DNA of 5,696 nt, taken from contig JAKSPW010000098.1 in assembly GCA_024404435.1 (NCBI GenBank), forward strand, positions 1 to 5,696. The letters are read 5' to 3'. The notes below the pieces were generated by a model that made no database searches, was not told the DNA's origin, and saw only the letters and a list, made by a program, of their open reading frames with translations. The DNA is from Clostridia bacterium. Its GTDB lineage: Bacteria > Bacillota > Clostridia > Oscillospirales > CAG-272. Position 1 is the first letter of the stretch, and each line of letters begins with the position of its first letter. A program made the translations under genes and the position numbers. Positions 1 through 4,867 of the stretch are shown here, one piece after another.

Positions 1-116
1 TTGACGAGGCTCGTTACGATCTTGCCGAACGCGCCGCCGATGACAACTGCGACTGCCATGTCGATGACGTTGCCTTTTGCGATGAATTCCTTGAATTCGT
101 TGATGAATTTTTTCAT
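1..116 (-). CDS. mscL: Large-conductance mechanosensitive channel MscL, N-terminal part (cut by window edge)
   Basis: Read on the minus strand from the ATG at 116, the 38 visible residues begin [20 protein letters not shown] and continue with [18 protein letters not shown]. This is the highly conserved start of MscL: a short amphipathic N-terminal helix, then the first transmembrane helix (TM1) with the pore-lining [11 protein letters not shown] stretch. MscL forms a homopentameric inner-membrane pore that opens under membrane tension to release solutes during osmotic downshock. The rest of the protein (periplasmic loop, TM2, C-terminal bundle) lies beyond the left edge, so completeness cannot be judged. 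A purine-rich GAAAGGGAAAG sits just upstream of the ATG as a modest ribosome binding site, and a promoter lies at 156-184. The gene is divergent from the tRNA-Leu gene and is not linked to the ribonucleotide reductase genes. Confidence 0.93.
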   Translation of the reverse strand, partial: MKKFINEFKEFIAKGNVIDMAVAVVIGGAFGKIVTSLV

Positions 117-155
117 TTTCTTTCCCTTTCCGGTAATAATTTGGAGTCTGTTCAT

Positions 156-184
156 ATTATATAACATAGCACGCGGAAAATCAA
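156..184 (-). promoter_or_regulatory. Promoter for mscL
   Basis: On the minus strand, TTGATT (184-179) is separated by 17 bp from a perfect TATAAT (161-156). Transcription would start near 149, leaving a leader of about 33 nt before the mscL ATG at 116. It is assigned from sequence only. The 17-bp spacing and perfect -10 make it convincing, although the -35 matches TTGACA at only four of six positions. Confidence 0.75.
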
Positions 185-222
185 GGTCGGAAAAATATTT
201 TTCTCATTTTGAAAAAAAGATA

Positions 223-251
223 TTGACAAAGGATGCTTTGTGTAGTATAAT
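223..251 (+). promoter_or_regulatory. Consensus sigma-A promoter for tRNA-Leu
   Basis: A perfect -35 TTGACA (223-228) and perfect -10 TATAAT (246-251) are separated by exactly 17 bp. Transcription should start near 258, about 24 nt upstream of the mature tRNA 5' end at 282. A full-consensus promoter is what is expected for a highly expressed stable-RNA gene. The mscL promoter lies about 40 bp away, pointing the other way. Confidence 0.93.
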
Positions 252-281
252 AACAAGGCTGACAGCGAAAGCAGTCGGAAT

Positions 282-363
282 GCGAGAGTGGCGGAACTGG
301 CAGACGCGCACGTTTGAGGGGCGTGTGGTTCACACCGTACGGGTTCAAGTCCCGTTTCTCGCA
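282..363 (+). tRNA. tRNA-Leu, anticodon GAG
   Basis: An 82-nt class II tRNA can be folded by eye. The acceptor strands GCGAGAG (282-288) and TTCTCGC pair over 7 bp with one G-U, and the discriminator base is A363, as expected for leucine tRNAs. The anticodon stem CACGT/GCGTG encloses the seven-base loop TTGAGGG, giving anticodon GAG (reads CUC and CUU). A short variable arm (GGT/ACC) and a T arm ACGGG-TTCAAGT-CCCGT follow. The D arm contains the typical AACTGGCAGA. The 3' CCA is not encoded, because the gene runs into AAAAAA, so CCA must be added by tRNA nucleotidyltransferase. It is preceded by a consensus promoter and followed at once by a terminator, so it appears to be a single-gene transcript. 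Its last 23 bases are mirrored downstream (392-414). Confidence 0.95.
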
Positions 364-409
364 AAAAAGGACGCAATAGCGTCCTTTTTTATTGCGAGAA
401 ACGGGACTT
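361..409 (+). repeat. 49-bp direct repeat, copy 1 (terminator plus mirrored tRNA tail)
   Basis: This stretch matches 675-723 at 45 of 49 positions. The only differences are four consecutive bases in the terminator (GCAA here, CGGG in copy 2). The unit comprises GCAAAAAAGGAC, TAGCGTCC, T6, ATT and the reverse complement of the tRNA acceptor/T-stem. The offset between copies is 314 bp. Confidence 0.92.
363..390 (+). terminator. Intrinsic terminator of tRNA-Leu (bidirectional)
   Basis: The stem GGACGC (369-374) and GCGTCC (379-384) with loop AATA is flanked by A6 (363-368) and T6 (385-390). The hairpin can therefore extend to 12 bp and would be followed by a U-run on either strand. It starts at the tRNA discriminator base. 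It is also the centre of the larger palindrome 342-414. Confidence 0.9.
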
Positions 410-528
410 GAACCGCCGTGCCCATGCCGGTACGGAGCACACTGCCTGCGTTCAGTGTAAATATGTAAGCATAGCGGCAGTGCGCCTGCAAAGGCTTCGC
501 CTTTGCCAAAGTATTGATTTTGACGAGC

Positions 529-552
529 AAAACAGTCCGGTGGACTGTTTTT
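529..552 (+). terminator. Terminator-like triloop hairpin
   Basis: A 10-bp perfect stem AAAACAGTCC/GGACTGTTTT has loop GGT and ends in a T5 run (548-552). On sequence alone it could terminate transcription rightward. No gene lies just upstream, so it may simply be one member of the hairpin family in this spacer. The ACAGTC/GACTGT core recurs in the hairpin at 726-746. Confidence 0.45.
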
Positions 553-674
553 AGGCGGATGCGACGCATACTGCCTGAGAAAAGCTGTATTATTTGGCGA
601 GGTTGCAGTATGCACGACCAAGAATGCCGCTGATAGCGGCAAAAAGCCGAAGTCGTTGAGACGAGGCTTTTTCG

Positions 675-723
675 GCAAAAAAGGACCGGGTAGCGTCCTT
701 TTTTATTGCGAGAAACGGGACTT
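675..723 (+). repeat. 49-bp direct repeat, copy 2
   Basis: The second copy of the unit at 361-409 has one 4-base block changed (687-690, CGGG). That change weakens the terminator hairpin by removing two of the six GC-rich stem pairs near the loop. The mirrored tRNA segment stops after ...GGGACTT; the T-loop part present in copy 1 (GAACC) is replaced by unrelated ACACAG. No tRNA gene lies beside this copy, so it was copied or carried there rather than formed in place. Confidence 0.92.
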
Positions 724-782
724 ACACAGTCTGCGAAGCGGACTGTTTCACAATGGCGGAGCCATTATTTCGTTTCCATAAG

Positions 783-808
783 AAAAGCACTTCTTTCGAA
801 GTGCTTTT
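783..808 (-). terminator. Intrinsic terminator of the lipoprotein gene (bidirectional)
   Basis: An 11-bp perfect stem AAAAGCACTTC (783-793) and GAAGTGCTTTT (798-808) has a 4-base loop. It begins a few bases after the lipoprotein stop codon at 812-814. On the minus strand it is followed by T-rich sequence (TTTTCTTAT). It also has T6 on the plus strand, so it should stop traffic both ways and shields the tRNA side from leftward read-through. Confidence 0.88.
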
Positions 809-811
809 TTC

Positions 812-1354
812 TTATTTTGCTGCTGCGATGGAGTTGAGAACTGCCGTCATCTCTGCGCTGTCCGTTGCGTATCCGCAGAAGCTTACCTGATAAGCCGCGC
901 CGTCGATCACGCGATAGACCATACCGCAGTCAAGGTCGCCGTTGAAAGCCGTTGAGTAAACGTAATGGCAGCCGGTCCACTCGTTGTCAGCCTTGATCGT
1001 TATGTCCTCTGCCTCGTTGACGGACTTCGTCATATCGACGTTGCTCTTTGCCGATTCTTCCTCGGTAACGACGATCCAGAAGTAATGGTACATATCGTAC
1101 TGGTCGCCGCCCTTGAGGTAGCACTGCGTCTCGTCAGTGTCGTCAACGCCCGTGATGCTTCCCTGGCCGAACGTGAATCCTTCGGGTACGAATACGGAGA
1201 TCTTACCCCACGTGTTGACTTCGCCCTTCATTTCTTCTTTCACCTCTTCGGTCTCTTTTCCGCCGTTATCCGTTCCGGCATCCTCGCCTTTTCCGCAGGC
1301 TGCGAGAGAAAGAACGAGCACGAGCATAAGTACGATCGCAAGAATCTTTTTCAT
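812..1354 (-). CDS. Predicted small lipoprotein of unknown function (180 aa)
   Basis: The protein begins MKKILAIVLMLVLVLSLAAC: a two-lysine n-region, a hydrophobic core and a lipobox LAAC. Signal peptidase II should cleave before Cys20 and the mature protein would be lipid-anchored on the outer face of the membrane. A Gly/Asp/Glu/Lys-rich linker (about 21-44) leads to a folded domain of about 135 residues starting near NTWGKISVFVPEGF, acidic and rich in Thr/Asp/Tyr, with three further cysteines (TQCY, TGCHY, LDCGM) plus FCGY near the end. The pattern 'peptide-like beta start, variable middle, AEMTAVLNSIAAAK end' resembles Gram-positive lipoproteins that monitor or bind extracytoplasmic ligands, but I do not recognise a named family. 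The start at 1354 is chosen over an in-frame upstream ATG because GGGAGGA (1361-1367) lies 6 nt before it and the signal peptide begins there. It has its own promoter and terminator, so it is monocistronic. Confidence 0.88.
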   Translation of the reverse strand: MKKILAIVLMLVLVLSLAACGKGEDAGTDNGGKETEEVKEEMKGEVNTWGKISVFVPEGFTFGQGSITGVDDTDETQCYLKGGDQYDMYHYFWIVVTEEESAKSNVDMTKSVNEAEDITIKADNEWTGCHYVYSTAFNGDLDCGMVYRVIDGAAYQVSFCGYATDSAEMTAVLNSIAAAK

Positions 1355-1400
1355 GATTTTTCCTCCCAAATATATTTGTGCGTATCCGGTACGCAATTTA

Positions 1401-1429
1401 ATTATATACCATCCCGCGCGGTATTTCAA
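1401..1429 (-). promoter_or_regulatory. Promoter of the lipoprotein gene
   Basis: On the minus strand, TTGAAA (1429-1424), a 17-bp spacer and a perfect TATAAT (1406-1401). The start point would be near 1394, giving a leader of about 40 nt. The leader opens with a small hairpin TGCGTA-CCGGA-TACGCA (1395-1379) that precedes the ribosome binding site. The promoter lies just downstream of the trxB terminator, which supports independent transcription. It also excludes the upstream ATG at 1516 as the lipoprotein start, since that would lie above the promoter. Confidence 0.87.
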
Positions 1430-1451
1430 GTTTTTCGCCAAAAATTCCACA

Positions 1452-1480
1452 AAAAGGAAAAGGCACGCGGTGCGTGCCTT
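1452..1480 (-). terminator. Intrinsic terminator of the nrdD-trxB operon
   Basis: On the minus strand, AAGGCACGC (1480-1472), loop ACC and GCGTGCCTT (1468-1460) form a 9-bp perfect stem followed by TTCCTTTTT. The last two bases of the trxB stop codon TAA (1481-1479) are the first bases of the stem, so translation termination and the hairpin are fused. Confidence 0.88.
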
Positions 1481-2384
1481 ATCTGTCGATGTAGTCGCAG
1501 GCTGCGAGAGCCGCAACGGCTCCGTCCGCAGCTGCGGTCGCGACCTGTCTGATCCGCTTCGTGCGGCAGTCGCCCGCGACGAAAATGCCGGGTTTTCCCG
1601 TCGTGCAGGTCTCGTCCGACACGGCGTATCCTCTGCCGTCGAGCGGAATGAGCTCCGCGAACGGCTCGTTCTGAGGGATCAGCCCGATCGCCACGAACAG
1701 TCCGTCGAGCGGGAGCTTTTCCGTCGTGCCGTCGCTCTCGCGGCGCGTGACGATGCCCGTGAACGTGTCTCCGTCGATGACGCTCTCGACGACGGTGCCG
1801 GTGATGACCTCAACGTTGTCTTTTGCGTTTATCTGCTCGCAGAGCTTCGCTTCGCCCGTGAGGAAGTCGAGGTTCTGGATGACGTACACCTTTGCGGCGA
1901 GCTCCGAGAGAAGCAGAGCCTCCTGAAGCGCCGAGTTCCCGCCGCCGACGACTCCGACCGTCATGTCGCGGTAGAACGCGCCGTCGCAGACCGCGCAGAA
2001 GGAGATGCCCTCTCCGATGAATTTTTCTTCGTTCGGCACGCCGAGGAGTCTGTGCTTTGCGCCCGTGGCAATGATGACCGCCGTCGCCTCGAATTCGGCG
2101 TATTCGGTCACTACGGTCTTCACTTCCCCGTCGCGGATCTCCGTCACGGTGTCGCTCTCGAAGTCGACTCCCTGAAAGATCGCCTGATCGACGAGCTTTT
2201 CGGCAAACTCGTTGCCGGACAGCTCCGTGAATCCGGGGATGTTCTCCACCTTCGGGGAGAAGGTGATCTGTCCGCCGAACGCGCCCTTTTCGATGACGAG
2301 CACGCTTTTTCCGGCTCTTCTTGCATATACGGCGGCGGTAAGCCCCGAGGGGCCACCGCCGACGATGATTATATCATATCTCAT
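1479..2384 (-). CDS. trxB: Thioredoxin-reductase-family flavoprotein lacking the NADPH HRRxxxR motif
   Basis: A 301-residue low-molecular-weight thioredoxin reductase fold. FAD binding: GGGPSG at 9-14, ATGA at about 106-109, and a C-terminal GIFVAGDC (266-273) with RQVATAAADG. The redox-active disulfide is C130-AV-C133 followed by D134, inside the second nucleotide-binding domain as in TrxB. The second dinucleotide motif is present as GGGNSA (147-152). However, where NADPH-dependent enzymes have HRRxxxR this protein reads QNLDFLT (170-176), with all basic residues that hold the 2'-phosphate gone. By family knowledge it should reduce a thioredoxin or glutaredoxin disulfide; the electron donor may be NADH, ferredoxin or another carrier (inference). 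It starts 4 bases after the nrdD stop, with no good ribosome binding site, so it is probably translationally coupled to nrdD. The fused redoxin domain of NrdD is its obvious partner. It ends in a terminator overlapping its stop codon. Confidence 0.9.
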   Translation of the reverse strand: MRYDIIIVGGGPSGLTAAVYARRAGKSVLVIEKGAFGGQITFSPKVENIPGFTELSGNEFAEKLVDQAIFQGVDFESDTVTEIRDGEVKTVVTEYAEFEATAVIIATGAKHRLLGVPNEEKFIGEGISFCAVCDGAFYRDMTVGVVGGGNSALQEALLLSELAAKVYVIQNLDFLTGEAKLCEQINAKDNVEVITGTVVESVIDGDTFTGIVTRRESDGTTEKLPLDGLFVAIGLIPQNEPFAELIPLDGRGYAVSDETCTTGKPGIFVAGDCRTKRIRQVATAAADGAVAALAACDYIDR

Positions 2385-2388
2385 TTTC

Positions 2389-4758
2389 TTATGCGTTCAG
2401 GTATTTCTTGATGTCGGAAACGCCTGCGAACTTCCTGACCTCGCCGTTTTCGACGACGACGAGTGTCGGAGCCTGTCTGATGCCGAACTCGCGCGCCATC
2501 TCGGGGTTGTCGTTCGCGTAGACCTTCTCGAACACTACGCCTGCCTTATCGAGAGCGGCTGCCGCGATCTTGCAGTTCGGGCAGGTTGCCGTTGCGAAGA
2601 GGTAGACGGCGTCGCCGTCAGCCTTGCACTCGCAGGGCTCTTCTTCCTCTGCAGACTCGATCGGGCCGACGTGCGTGAGCTTTGACGCGCCGATGTCGTA
2701 CGTCTTGCGGTCCTTGTATTCCTGCGTCTTGCCGTCGTTCCAGTTCTTGACCGGGCGGTAGTAGCCGGTGATGCGGCTGTAAACCTCGGTGACCTCGCCG
2801 CAGTGCGGGCAGACCTTCTGTTCGCCGGAGAGGTATCCGTGCGTTCTGCAGACGGAGTACGTCGGAGACATCGTGTAGTAGGGGAGTCTGTAATTCTCTG
2901 CGATCTTGCGCACGAGATTTGCGGCTGCCTGCCAGTCGGGGAGCTTCTCGCCGAGGAAGGCGTGGAAGACCGTGCCCGACGTGTAAAGCGTCTGGAGCTC
3001 GTCCTGAATGTCAAGTGCGGAGAAGATGTCCTCGGTGTAGCCTACGGGCAGATGCGAGGAGTTCGTGTAGTAAGGCGTGTCATCCTCGCTCTTTGCGGCG
3101 GTGATGATATCCGGATACTTTTCAGTGTCGTGCTTTGCAAGACGGAATGCCGTCGACTCGGCGGGAGTAGCCTCGAGGTTGTAGAGGTCGCCGTACATCT
3201 CCTGATAGTCGGAGAGCTTCTCTCTCATGTGGTTCAGGACCTCAGCCGTGAACTTCTGAGCCTTTTTGCCCGTGAGGTCTTCGCCGATCCACTTCGCATT
3301 GAGGCAGGCCTCGTTCATGCCGACGAGTCCGATCGTCGAGAAGTGGTTTGCAAACGTTCCGAGATAACGCTTCGTATACGGATAGAGTCCGTTTTCGAGG
3401 AGATTCGTGATGACGTTTCTCTTGATCTTCAGTGAGCGGGCAGCGATGTCCATGAGCTTATCGAGTCTCGTGTAGAAGTCCTTTTCGTCCTTCGCGAGGT
3501 AAGCGATACGCGGCATGTTGATCGTGACGACGCCGACGGAGCCCGTGGATTCACCGGAGCCGAAGAAGCCGCCGGATTTCTTGCGGAGCTCTCTGAGGTC
3601 GAGTCTGAGGCGGCAGCACATCGAACGTACGTCGTTCGGCTCCATGTCGGAGTTGATGTAGTTCGAGAAGTAAGGCGTGCCGTATTTAGCCGTCATTTCG
3701 AAGAGGAGTTTGTTGTTTTCCGTCTCGCTCCAGTCGAAGTTCTTCGTGATGGAGTACGTCGGGATCGGGTACTGGAAGCCTCTTCCGTTCGCGTCGCCCT
3801 CGATCATGATCTCGATGAACGCCTTGTTGACGAGGTCCATTTCAGCCTGGCAGTCCTTGTACTTGAAGTCGACTTCTTTGCCGCCGATGATGCAGTTCAG
3901 CTCTGCGAGGTCAGCGGGAACGGTCCAGTCGAGCGTGATGTTCGAGAACGGTGCCTGCGTGCCCCAGCGGGACGGTGTGTTGACGCCGTAGATGAACGAC
4001 TGGATGCACTGCTTGACTTCTTTATAGGAAAGATTATCTATTTTTACGAAAGGAGCAAGGTATGTGTCGAACGAGGAGAACGCCTGCGCGCCTGCCCACT
4101 CGTTCTGCATGATGCCGAGGAAGTTGACCATCTGGTTGCAGAGGGTCGAAAGGTGAGATGCGGGCGCGGACGTGATCTTGCCCTCGACTCCGCCGAGGCC
4201 TTCCTGAATGAGCTGCTTCAGTGACCAGCCTGCGCAGTAGCCCGTGAGCATGGAGAGGTCGTGCAGATGGATGTCGGCGTTGCGGTGAGCGTTGCCGATC
4301 TCGTCGTCATAGACCTCGGAAAGCCAATAGTTTGCGGTGATCGCACCGGAGTTCGAGAGGATAAGTCCGCCGACGGAATACGAAACGGTGGAGTTCTCCT
4401 TGACTCTCCAGTCATTGATCTTCAGATAGTTGTCAACGATCTTCTTGTAGTCGAGAAGAGTCCCGCTGACGTTACGCATTTTCTCGTGCTGACGGCGGTA
4501 GAGGATGTAAGCCTTGGCGACTTCGCCGTAGCCCGCCTTGCCGAGCACGGACTCAACGCTGTCCTGGATCTTCTCGACGGTGATGAGGCCGTCTTCGACC
4601 TTCGGCTCGAAATCCGACATGACCTTGAGGACGAGGAAGTCGATGCCGTCGGGATGGTACTCCATCTCGCATGCGTCGAACGCCTTGATGATCGCGTTCT
4701 TGATCTTCGTCAGATTGAAGTCAACGACAGAACCGTTTCTTTTTACTACGCTGTACAT
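2389..4758 (-). CDS. nrdD: Class III anaerobic ribonucleoside-triphosphate reductase with fused C-terminal redoxin domain
   Basis: A 789-residue glycyl-radical enzyme that reduces ribonucleoside triphosphates to deoxy forms without oxygen. Residues 1-92 are an ATP-cone (MYSVVKRNGSVVDFN...) that binds ATP/dATP for activity control. The barrel carries C175 (GYCAG), the expected thiyl-radical position, then C381-C382 (MCCRLRLD) and STGSVGVVTINMPRI at 404-418. A zinc site follows: C637-x2-H640 and C650-x2-C653. The glycyl radical site is RITGY, with Gly665 as radical residue, then the conserved RPVKNWNDGK and YKDRKTY. Usual enzymes end about here. This one continues through an acidic linker with C709-E-C711 into a thioredoxin/glutaredoxin-like domain (about 716-789) with C726-PN-C729 and a cis-Pro loop QAPT (762-765). 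I infer an internally supplied disulfide reductant rather than formate. The start at 4758 has AAGGAG 6 nt upstream. The gene is followed by trxB and preceded by nrdG and NrdR-type boxes. Confidence 0.96.
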   Translation of the reverse strand: MYSVVKRNGSVVDFNLTKIKNAIIKAFDACEMEYHPDGIDFLVLKVMSDFEPKVEDGLITVEKIQDSVESVLGKAGYGEVAKAYILYRRQHEKMRNVSGTLLDYKKIVDNYLKINDWRVKENSTVSYSVGGLILSNSGAITANYWLSEVYDDEIGNAHRNADIHLHDLSMLTGYCAGWSLKQLIQEGLGGVEGKITSAPASHLSTLCNQMVNFLGIMQNEWAGAQAFSSFDTYLAPFVKIDNLSYKEVKQCIQSFIYGVNTPSRWGTQAPFSNITLDWTVPADLAELNCIIGGKEVDFKYKDCQAEMDLVNKAFIEIMIEGDANGRGFQYPIPTYSITKNFDWSETENNKLLFEMTAKYGTPYFSNYINSDMEPNDVRSMCCRLRLDLRELRKKSGGFFGSGESTGSVGVVTINMPRIAYLAKDEKDFYTRLDKLMDIAARSLKIKRNVITNLLENGLYPYTKRYLGTFANHFSTIGLVGMNEACLNAKWIGEDLTGKKAQKFTAEVLNHMREKLSDYQEMYGDLYNLEATPAESTAFRLAKHDTEKYPDIITAAKSEDDTPYYTNSSHLPVGYTEDIFSALDIQDELQTLYTSGTVFHAFLGEKLPDWQAAANLVRKIAENYRLPYYTMSPTYSVCRTHGYLSGEQKVCPHCGEVTEVYSRITGYYRPVKNWNDGKTQEYKDRKTYDIGASKLTHVGPIESAEEEEPCECKADGDAVYLFATATCPNCKIAAAALDKAGVVFEKVYANDNPEMAREFGIRQAPTLVVVENGEVRKFAGVSDIKKYLNA

Positions 4759-4764
4759 TTTTTG

Positions 4765-4770
4765 CTCCTT
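4765..4770 (-). promoter_or_regulatory. Ribosome binding site of nrdD
   Basis: AAGGAG on the minus strand lies 6 nt before the ATG at 4758. It is a near-ideal Shine-Dalgarno and fixes the start codon. It contrasts with trxB downstream, which has none. Confidence 0.85.
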
Positions 4771-4802
4771 TTGAACTATTTATGGTAAAATTTTAATAAA
4801 AA

Positions 4803-4818
4803 ACACAAGATATATTGC
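4803..4818. promoter_or_regulatory. NrdR box 1 (downstream of the nrdD start point)
   Basis: ACACAAGATATATTGC matches the known NrdR-box consensus ACACWATATATWGTGT at 13 of 16 positions by my count. Its first 13 bases are an exact inverted copy of the last 13 bases of box 2 (4838-4850). The gap to box 2 is 16 bp, the usual NrdR pair spacing (start to start 32 bp, about three helix turns). It lies just downstream of the inferred transcription start. Confidence 0.78.
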
Positions 4819-4829
4819 CGTGCTCCATT

Positions 4830-4859
4830 AGTATAGCATATATCTTGTGTGTTTGTCAA
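4830..4859 (-). promoter_or_regulatory. Promoter of the nrdD-trxB operon
   Basis: On the minus strand, perfect TTGACA (4859-4854), an 18-bp spacer and TATACT (4835-4830). Transcription should start near 4823, giving a leader of about 65 nt that contains box 1 and the ribosome binding site. The spacer is filled by NrdR box 2, which gives a direct repression mechanism. Confidence 0.8.
4835..4850. promoter_or_regulatory. NrdR box 2 (inside the nrdD promoter)
   Basis: AGCATATATCTTGTGT matches the NrdR consensus at 12 of 16 positions. It lies between the -35 and -10 elements of the nrdD promoter, so a bound repressor would block RNA polymerase. NrdR is an ATP-cone, zinc-ribbon repressor of ribonucleotide reductase genes; its gene is not in this window. 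Confidence 0.78.
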
Positions 4860-4867
4860 TATAAAAA

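Larger units (their letters stand above)
342..414. repeat. Large palindrome: tRNA-Leu 3' end mirrored around its terminator
   Basis: The last 23 bases of the tRNA region (342-364, T loop, T stem, 3' acceptor strand and following A) recur as an exact reverse complement at 392-414. Together with the terminator stem between them they form a near-perfect palindrome: arm 342-374, loop AATA 375-378, arm 379-414, with only a 3-base asymmetry (ATT 391-393). Seen directly in the sequence. The minus strand therefore reads as a second 'tRNA 3' end plus terminator' but lacks the 5' two-thirds of a tRNA. A read-through transcript could fold the tRNA 3' end into a long hairpin instead of a cloverleaf. Origin is unknown; an inverted duplication or a decayed repeat element are the main options. 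Confidence 0.9.
391..780. other. Gene-free spacer packed with short hairpins
   Basis: No credible gene was found in this roughly 390-bp stretch on either strand. The open frames here lack ribosome binding sites and translate repeats and tRNA antisense. It holds a chain of inverted repeats: CACTGCC/GGCAGTG (440-446/476-482); GCAAAGGC-TTC-GCCTTTGC (488-506); AAAACAGTCC-GGT-GGACTGTTTT (529-551); GCATACTGC/GCAGTATGC (566-574/605-613); TGCCGCT-GAT-AGCGGCA (625-641); AAAAAGCC/GGCTTTTT with an inner TCGT/ACGA (641-672); ACAGTCTGC-GAA-GCGGACTGT (726-746, one G-T pair); AATGGC-GGA-GCCATT (752-766). Five of the eight have exactly three-base loops. The section is bracketed by the two 49-bp repeats and the tail terminator at 783-808. 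It resembles an intergenic repeat cluster rather than a gene remnant. Confidence 0.75.

Noticed and set aside
392..414. A second tRNA gene on the minus strand ending at the mirrored tail
   Set aside because: Only the 3' portion (T loop and acceptor strand) is present. The T-stem partner is mismatched (GGCGG versus CCCGT), and no matching 5' acceptor strand, D arm or anticodon arm is found within 100 bp.
181..678. A 165-codon minus-strand open frame through the tRNA and hairpin spacer
   Set aside because: It translates antisense tRNA and inverted repeats (including the typical KRDLNPYGVNHTP antisense-tRNA peptide). There is no ribosome binding site.
361..723. A complete integrated mobile element at tRNA-Leu
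   Set aside because: The direct repeats fit an attachment-site pattern, but the 265-bp interior has no integrase, transposase or any gene, so only a cautious finding is reported.
1355..1394. A riboswitch in the lipoprotein leader
   Set aside because: The leader is only about 40 nt with one 6-bp hairpin, too short for any riboswitch class I know.
1355..1516. N-terminal extension of the lipoprotein to an ATG at 1516
   Set aside because: The extension would start above the gene's own promoter (1401-1429) and inside the trxB gene, and would bury the signal peptide. The internal ATG at 1354 has an ideal ribosome binding site.
1137..2411. A 424-codon open frame on the plus strand, antisense to trxB
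   Set aside because: It exactly overlaps a clear flavoprotein gene on the other strand, has no ribosome binding site, and its Arg/Asp/Val-rich translation is typical of the shadow of a GC-rich gene.
4261..4788. A 175-codon plus-strand open frame over the start of nrdD
   Set aside because: It is the complement of the ATP-cone and barrel coding sequence, with no recognisable domain and no start signals.
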